The translations under genes were made by a program, and so were the position numbers. The notes beneath the pieces were generated by a model, which was not told where the DNA came from, ran no database searches, and saw only the letters and a program-made list of their open reading frames with translations. From contig JAGVIF010000307.1 in the NCBI GenBank assembly GCA_020056205.1, positions 1 to 6,156 of the forward strand: 6,156 bases of DNA, written 5' to 3'. Shown piece by piece: positions 1-3,439 of this stretch. The first letter of the stretch is position 1. Every line of letters starts with the position of its first letter. Source of the stretch: Lentisphaeria bacterium. Lineage in GTDB: Bacteria > Verrucomicrobiota > Lentisphaeria > Victivallales > GWF2-50-93.

Positions 1-26
1 TCAACTTTTAAACCTGAACTATTACG
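1..26 (+). repeat. Partial copy of a dispersed 26-27 base element
   Basis: The window opens with TCAACTTTTAAAC followed by 13 more bases that recur, with one inserted base and three substitutions, at 2784-2810 just before the start of the small secreted protein gene. The first 13 bases are identical in both copies. The copy at the window edge may extend further left. In the second copy the element runs directly into a GGAG Shine-Dalgarno sequence; here the corresponding bases are GCAT and no gene start follows. Its function is unknown; it may be a shared 5' leader or a dispersed repeat. Confidence 0.5.
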
Positions 27-31
27 CATGA

Positions 32-71
32 CGGTAAGACAGTTTAACAGTAGGACAATAGAATGGTGCTA
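32..71 (+). repeat. Degenerate 8-base tandem repeat, array A
   Basis: About five consecutive 8-base units fit a loose pattern C(G/A)GTNNNA: cggtaaga, then cagtttaa, cagtagga and two weaker units. The phase is kept until about position 71. Reading frame 1 is open through the array from the left edge and stops at 70-72, so it could be the tail of something coding, but nothing supports a protein there. It has the same periodicity and consensus as arrays at 144-189 and, inverted, at 532-587. Confidence 0.5.
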
Positions 72-143
72 AGATAAGGCGAAAAACGGTTGGAGTTCAC
101 AGCTTTAGCGTGTGTTTTCTTTCTTCGTTTTCGCTTAACTTAG

Positions 144-189
144 CGGTATTCGTATTACGGTATAACGGTTTGACGGCATAACGGCAAAA
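144..189 (+). repeat. Degenerate 8-base tandem repeat, array B
   Basis: Six units are visible. The last four are regular octamers starting at 158, 166, 174 and 182 (cggtataa, cggtttga, then cggcataa and cggcaaaa). The two units before them, starting at 144 and 151, are 7 bases long. The consensus is CGG(T/C)NTNA. The array sits in gene-free, AT-rich sequence, and no promoter or terminator can be separated from it by eye. Confidence 0.65.
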
Positions 190-205
190 AAAAGAATATA
201 GAGAA

Positions 206-240
206 GAAGCCAGAAGACAGAATTCGGGAGTCAGAATCAA
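206..240 (+). repeat. Degenerate 7-base tandem repeat, array 1
   Basis: Five heptamers in register follow the pattern GAANNCA: gaagcca and gaagaca, then gaattcg, ggagtca and gaatcaa. The period differs from the 8-base arrays just upstream. The bases 241-269 between this and the next heptamer array are A-rich without clear periodicity. Confidence 0.55.
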
Positions 241-269
241 TAAAGACGCAACCAAAAAGAATAAAGACA

Positions 270-290
270 GGTTTCAAGGTTCAGGGTTCA
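270..290 (+). repeat. Degenerate 7-base tandem repeat, array 2
   Basis: Three successive heptamers end in TTCA: ggtttca, aggttca and gggttca. This is a short array, so chance is a real possibility, but it lies 29 bases after another heptamer array and both units end in CA. Positions 291-320 that follow are A-rich and show no signal I can name. Confidence 0.45.
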
Positions 291-320
291 AAATAAATAA
301 TTGAAGAAAGTGGAAAACGA

Positions 321-473
321 TTGAGGAGTTTGGAAATTCGGGATCGCGACCGTGAAATGACCGGCCACGGCGAACGTGGCCATCCACGTCTGCGGTGTTC
401 GAATGAAGGGGTGCGCTTGCAGCGACCGGAGTTTTGCAATTGGCTCCATAATTTTAATCAAGGAGGTAATCGT
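321..473 (+). other. 5' leader of the pilin gene with a hairpin
   Basis: This stretch is open in frame with the pilin from a TTG at 321, but it looks like a leader, not coding sequence: the strong Shine-Dalgarno lies at its end and the arginine- and histidine-rich translation resembles no domain I know. It is clearly GC-richer than the repeats before it. A perfect 7-bp hairpin is formed by GGCCACG (363-369) and CGTGGCC (375-381) around a 5-base loop, with no T-run after it, so it is not an ordinary terminator. A weaker pair, GGAG (428-431) with CTCC (444-447), lies nearer the start codon. GACCG occurs three times (348, 359 and 424). Confidence 0.4.
460..467 (+). promoter_or_regulatory. Strong Shine-Dalgarno of the pilin gene
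   Basis: AAGGAGGT lies six bases before ATG 474. It fixes the start at 474 over the upstream in-frame TTG at 321, which has no comparable site. Confidence 0.85.
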
Positions 474-1283
474 ATGAAAAACGAAAAACACAAATTATCG
501 GAGGCCGCCATCCAGCCGCGGAATAAAAATATCTTGCCGTTTTACTATCATACTGTAAAGCCGGTAAACCGTAAAACTGTAAAACCGCGATTCACTCTGA
601 TCGAACTTTTGATCGTCATCGCGATCATCGCGATACTTGCGGCCATGCTCCTACCCGCTTTGAAAACCGCCAAAAATATGGCCAAGGGCGCGCAGTGTTT
701 CAGCAATCTGAAACAGACAGGCGCGGCGTTTTACATGTACGCCCAGGACTGGAATGAATATGTGGCCAATGGCTGTTTCTCAGACGCTTCTGACTGGACA
801 CGGACATGGCCAATAATGCTTCGTGCCGATATGGGGGTTCCACCGGCGCAGCAAGTACTGGGTGCGTCGGGATATAACAGCCGGGTATGCATCTGTCCGT
901 CGGCAGTCAGCGCGTATCCGACGTTCATAACAACACACCAATACTCCTGCACCTATATGATGAGTGTCTCCTGCTGGCGTATCCCTCACAAAAAGCTGAC
1001 AAAAGCGCGAAGCCCATCTATTACGCCGCTAATCTTCGACGGGGCGGTCCTCTCCGGTAGCAATTATGGACTTGGCCTTTTCAATTACAGTTTCGGTGTC
1101 GGCGTGTTAAACCCGGCTCTGCCCCTGAACAAAAACCTTGGCTCCCCTCTGGCGGATATCGGAGTCTATCATTCGAGTGGCGCCAATTTCCTGTTCGTTG
1201 ATGGCCACGCGCAGTGGATGCGCCAGGGCGGCTTCCCTGCTGAACTCGGAACTACCGAGAGCGCCTGGAACAGCAACTGGTGA
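474..1283 (+). CDS. Prepilin-type pseudopilin with H-X9-DG motif
   Basis: Encodes 269 residues. The type IV prepilin signature [16 protein letters not shown] begins at residue 40 with the expected glutamate at mature position 5 (E44), followed by AAMLLPAL, giving one N-terminal hydrophobic helix. The prepilin peptidase should cut before F40 and methylate it; the preceding residue is arginine where glycine is usual, which I believe is common in Lentisphaerota members. Near the C-terminus, H233 followed by nine residues and D243-G244 matches the H-X9-DG domain of processing-associated pseudopilins. Cysteines cluster in the middle (CICPS and YSC...SCW). The product should sit in the inner membrane or a type II secretion/pilus-like fibre; its cargo is unknown. 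The 39-residue leader is long and contains TVKPVNRK followed by TVKP, encoded by an octanucleotide array. The family is typically present in many copies per genome, so its neighbours say little about its role. Confidence 0.9.
   Translation: MKNEKHKLSEAAIQPRNKNILPFYYHTVKPVNRKTVKPRFTLIELLIVIAIIAILAAMLLPALKTAKNMAKGAQCFSNLKQTGAAFYMYAQDWNEYVANGCFSDASDWTRTWPIMLRADMGVPPAQQVLGASGYNSRVCICPSAVSAYPTFITTHQYSCTYMMSVSCWRIPHKKLTKARSPSITPLIFDGAVLSGSNYGLGLFNYSFGVGVLNPALPLNKNLGSPLADIGVYHSSGANFLFVDGHAQWMRQGGFPAELGTTESAWNSNW
532..587 (-). repeat. 8-base repeat array C inside the pilin leader
   Basis: Seven consecutive octamers on the + strand end in CCG, CTG or CTA, the clearest being gtaaaccg (564), taaaactg (572) and taaaaccg (580). 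The reverse complement gives the CGGTTTTA-type unit, the same family as the arrays at 32-71 and 144-189 in opposite orientation. Three units make 24 bases, so the protein shows an 8-residue period (TVKPVNRK then TVKP). The array ends four bases before the codon of F40, the first residue of the presumed mature pilin. Confidence 0.65.
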
Positions 1284-1390
1284 TCAATGGTTATTTGCAA
1301 GTTATTGCTGACAAGCATGTTGAAAAACTATTGAGCATGAGCCGTCAAAAAGACGGAATTGGAAATATTTGAAAAAACTAATAAGAATAA
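1284..1390 (+). other. Intergenic stretch after the pilin gene
   Basis: AT-rich, with no gene. The only structure seen is a small hairpin, CCGTC (1342-1346) and GACGG (1352-1356) around an A5 loop. No T-run follows, so termination of the pilin transcript here is doubtful. A TTG at 1359 opens a frame that continues into the next gene, but it lacks a ribosome-binding site. Confidence 0.4.
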
Positions 1391-1469
1391 GAAACTTCGT
1401 CCGATTTTAGTAGGGCGGTGCCCCGAGTTGTCTGACCTCGGGGCACTGATCTACTTGTGCGGAAGTTTC
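1391..1469 (+). promoter_or_regulatory. Structured leader upstream of methyltransferase gene
   Basis: Two nested structures fill this leader. The inner one is a palindrome with 19-base arms (1409-1427 and 1437-1455) and a 9-base loop: AGTAG pairs with CTACT at the base, GTGCCCCGAG pairs perfectly with CTCGGGGCAC at the top, and the four bases between give one C-G pair, two G-U wobbles and a single G-A mismatch. The outer one is an 8-bp stem, GAAACTTC (1391-1398) with GAAGTTTC (1462-1469). The Shine-Dalgarno starts at the next base. There is no T-run, so this is not a simple terminator. It could be a cis-acting RNA controlling translation, or a palindromic REP-like insertion. I do not recognise it as any riboswitch class. 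Confidence 0.55.
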
Positions 1470-1477
1470 AAAGGAGG
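1470..1477 (+). promoter_or_regulatory. Shine-Dalgarno of the methyltransferase gene
   Basis: AAAGGAGG ends seven bases before ATG 1485 and supports that start over the in-frame TTG at 1359. It directly abuts the 3' strand of the outer leader stem. Confidence 0.85.
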
Positions 1478-1484
1478 AGTCAAT

Positions 1485-2618
1485 ATGACATCGAAAGAAA
1501 GGCTGAAAAAAGTTTTGTGCGGAGGTATTCCGGACTGTGTTCCCGTGTCACCTGATTTTTCAAATATGATACCGGCGAAAATGACCGGAAAACCTTTTTG
1601 GGATTTATATCTTTACAACGATCCTCCGATCTGGGAGGCGTACGTGGAATGCGCTAGAAGGTTTAATATTGACTCGCTGATGGACGGATATTTTCCGCTG
1701 AGGTTTTTAGGGGAGATTTCAAATAACCCGGATTGGTCGGAGGCAATTATCGTGAAGGACGCAGACAAAATCGTAACCCAACGCTATTACAAAGAATCAG
1801 GGAAGATGATATGGAATGACAGGGTTGATGTTTATTATGTCGAGGATCCGCCGACTCGCGGCATCAGGCCTGAGAAAATAAAACTTCCCTCGACACCCTC
1901 GAAATGGGAAGCGCTCGAGGGCGTGAAAAAAGTTGACCTCGGGCCGGAAGGCTTCAAAAAAATAAAAGACATGATGGGAGATCAGGGATTAGTCGGGGTG
2001 CATGTCGCGGGTAGCGCCGCCCTGCACGACGAAGAGTCTATTTTCCATTACTACGATAATCCCGACAAGCACGAAGAATGGGCGGAGGAAAAAGTTGGAA
2101 AGGCCGAAGAGCGTTTCGCCAGGATCATGAAAATGGAGGTCAAGCCGGACTTCATCTGCGTGGGAGGCTCCGGGACGCTTGTATTTCAGACTCCTGCTAT
2201 ATTTCGTCAGCTCGCATTCCCGGCGGTTAAAAGAGTGATTGAACTCGCGACTGCGGCTGGAATTCCAACGCACGTCCACTCCTGCGGCCCGGAAAAAGAA
2301 CTTGTCAAAATATTTTTCGAGGAAACGAATCTCACGGTGATTGACCCTCTAGAAATCCCCCCCATGGGCGACTGCGATCTTGCCGAACTCAAAAAACTTT
2401 ACGGCGACAAAATCACGTTGAAGGGGAATTTGCACACAACGGAAGTCATGCTCAAAGGAACTGTTGATGACGTCATCAAGGCGAGCAGAAAGGCGATTGA
2501 CGCCGCCGCCGAAGGCGGACGCTTCATCCTCTCAACCGGCGATCAGTGCGGCAGGGACACGCCTTTTGAAAACTTGAACGCCATGATCGAAACCGCGCGG
2601 AGCTACGGAAAATATTAA
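1485..2618 (+). CDS. UROD/MtaA-family corrinoid methyltransferase-like protein
   Basis: Encodes 377 residues, close to the usual length of the uroporphyrinogen decarboxylase superfamily (PF01208). It opens with TSKERLKKVLCGGIPDCVPV, the typical start of the methyltransferase branch, and lacks the arginine-rich RQAGRY segment of true HemE. The likely zinc site of MtaA/MtbA/CmuA-type enzymes is visible as H265-S-C267 in a THVHSCG segment, with C355 in STGDQCGRDTPFENL as third ligand. Family members move methyl groups between a corrinoid protein and a thiol or folate acceptor through a zinc-bound thiolate, in the cytoplasm, on a TIM-barrel fold. There is no signal peptide. The substrate cannot be read from the sequence, and no corrinoid-binding or substrate methyltransferase partner lies in the window. 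A link to demethylation of methylated sugars or aromatics is inference from the secreted carbohydrate-binding-like neighbours. A structured leader precedes it and suggests post-transcriptional control. Confidence 0.85.
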   Translation: MTSKERLKKVLCGGIPDCVPVSPDFSNMIPAKMTGKPFWDLYLYNDPPIWEAYVECARRFNIDSLMDGYFPLRFLGEISNNPDWSEAIIVKDADKIVTQRYYKESGKMIWNDRVDVYYVEDPPTRGIRPEKIKLPSTPSKWEALEGVKKVDLGPEGFKKIKDMMGDQGLVGVHVAGSAALHDEESIFHYYDNPDKHEEWAEEKVGKAEERFARIMKMEVKPDFICVGGSGTLVFQTPAIFRQLAFPAVKRVIELATAAGIPTHVHSCGPEKELVKIFFEETNLTVIDPLEIPPMGDCDLAELKKLYGDKITLKGNLHTTEVMLKGTVDDVIKASRKAIDAAAEGGRFILSTGDQCGRDTPFENLNAMIETARSYGKY

Positions 2619-2783
2619 GGCGGACGAACACCCGCCCAAAGTAGGACAGCTCTTTTGACTGTCCAAAACTGAGTAGTTCTGACGGAGCGCGTTGAAAACA
2701 AAAAGGAGGGATTTGACAACAAAAACATCAGAATTTGAATCACGGGCAAAGGAGGATAGAAACACAGGAAATATTTCAGAAAG
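2619..2783 (+). other. Intergenic region with hairpins and SD-like tracts
   Basis: Two modest hairpins follow the methyltransferase stop: GGCGG (2619-2623) with CCGCC (2632-2636), and GGACAG (2644-2649) with CTGTCC (2659-2664). Neither has a T-run, so termination is uncertain. Further on, AAAAGGAGGG (2701-2710) and AAAGGAGG (2748-2755) look like ribosome-binding sites but are not followed by a well-spaced ATG. The frame of the next gene is open from a TTG at 2692, yet the translation in this part is polar and featureless. I see no gene here. Confidence 0.4.
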
Positions 2784-2810
2784 TCAACTTTTAAACACTA
2801 AATTATCACG
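2784..2810 (+). repeat. Second copy of the TCAACTTTTAAAC element
   Basis: Matches positions 1-26 at 23 of 27 aligned positions, counting one single-base gap, with the first 13 bases identical. Its last base is the first G of the GGAG that serves as Shine-Dalgarno (2810-2813) for ATG 2821, seven bases away. The element therefore forms the immediate 5' untranslated region of the following gene. Confidence 0.5.
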
Positions 2811-2820
2811 GAGTAGAAAA

Positions 2821-3399
2821 ATGAAAATGGGGAAAAATGTATTTATGATTTTGATGGCAATGTGCCTGTTTCCGTTTTTAGCATGCGCAGGGGAAGAAAC
2901 AATTGCCGAATGGAAATTTACAAACACGACGGCTCCCGCCGGCGTAGTAATGTATGTCAATAAAGAAGTAGGCGCCGAGGCGCAACGCTTTGTCGATCCA
3001 GCAGTATCGTCTCCGGGTGCTACTGGCGCGTATGTAGTCGAAATAGTTCGGAAGTCGAAAAAAGGCGCCGAGAACGATATCCAGATGGAATTCAACGTCA
3101 ACAAGTTATTGACGACATCCACAAAATATAAGATAACGGTAATCTGCAAAGCATCATCGCCGATATCCGTACGATGTGTGGCGATGCGCGGCACCAGTCC
3201 TTGGGAGCTTCTTGCGAAAGATAGTTCAATAAAGTGCGACGTGGAAACGGATTTGAAAACTTTTGAGTTGTCTTTTGTCACGGAAAAAGAGTTCTCGGCG
3301 GAAACAAGAATAAATACGCCGCGCTTCTACCTGGGACACCTGCCGGATGCGACAAAATTTTACATCAGTGAAGTCAAATTTGTTGAAATAACGAATTGA
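2821..3399 (+). CDS. Secreted carbohydrate-binding-module-like protein
   Basis: Encodes 192 residues. A signal peptide is clear: a lysine-bearing start (MKMGKN), a hydrophobic core VFMILMAMCLFPFL, and a likely signal peptidase I cut after ACA at residue 23. FLAC looks somewhat like a lipobox, but phenylalanine at -3 makes a lipoprotein less likely. The mature part is all-beta in pattern: a start at TIAEWKFTN, a central YKITVICKASSPISVRCV strand pair, and an end at RFYLGHLPDATKFYISEVKF. That order resembles the CBM4/9-type jelly roll (galactose-binding-like fold, PF02018) common in secreted Lentisphaerota proteins. It probably binds a glycan outside the cell; no catalytic residues are visible. 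The start at 2821 is chosen for its GGAG site and signal peptide; ATG 2827 is an alternative. GC content in sampled stretches is roughly 40-45 percent, well below the next gene, with which it is probably co-transcribed. Confidence 0.7.
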   Translation: MKMGKNVFMILMAMCLFPFLACAGEETIAEWKFTNTTAPAGVVMYVNKEVGAEAQRFVDPAVSSPGATGAYVVEIVRKSKKGAENDIQMEFNVNKLLTTSTKYKITVICKASSPISVRCVAMRGTSPWELLAKDSSIKCDVETDLKTFELSFVTEKEFSAETRINTPRFYLGHLPDATKFYISEVKFVEITN

Positions 3400-3414
3400 A
3401 GGCCGACGGCCTTC
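3398..3414 (+). other. Hairpin overlapping the stop codon
   Basis: GAAGGCC (3398-3404) and GGCCTTC (3408-3414) form a perfect 7-bp stem with a three-base loop. The stem begins inside the TGA stop codon (3397-3399). No T-run follows, and the next gene starts 25 bases further on. It may act as an RNA-stability or attenuation element between two co-transcribed genes; an ordinary terminator is less likely. Confidence 0.5.
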
Positions 3415-3439
3415 CGCACAATAAAGGAATATCTGTCAG

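Noticed and set aside
1..290. CRISPR array suggested by the repeats at the left end
   Set aside because: The periods are 7 and 8 bases with no spacer-repeat alternation at CRISPR lengths, and no cas gene is present.
398..404. TTCGAAT resembling a tRNA T-loop
   Set aside because: The flanking bases cannot form the 5-bp T stem, and no acceptor or anticodon arms fit around it.
288..491. Minus-strand open frame of 67 codons over the pilin leader
   Set aside because: It covers the structured leader and the real start of the pilin gene, has no evident ribosome-binding site and resembles no family I can name with confidence.
1342..1356. Hairpin CCGTC-A5-GACGG as a terminator of the pilin gene
   Set aside because: The stem is only 5 bp and is not followed by a T-run.
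2713..2740. Perfect -35 box TTGACA with possible -10 TTGAAT at 16-base spacing
   Set aside because: The -10 match lacks the key second-position A, and the AT-rich region offers many such partial matches, so a promoter is not supported.
2784..3281. Minus-strand open frame of 165 codons opposite the small secreted protein
   Set aside because: The + strand frame has a signal peptide, a ribosome-binding site and a beta-sandwich pattern; the antisense frame has none of these.
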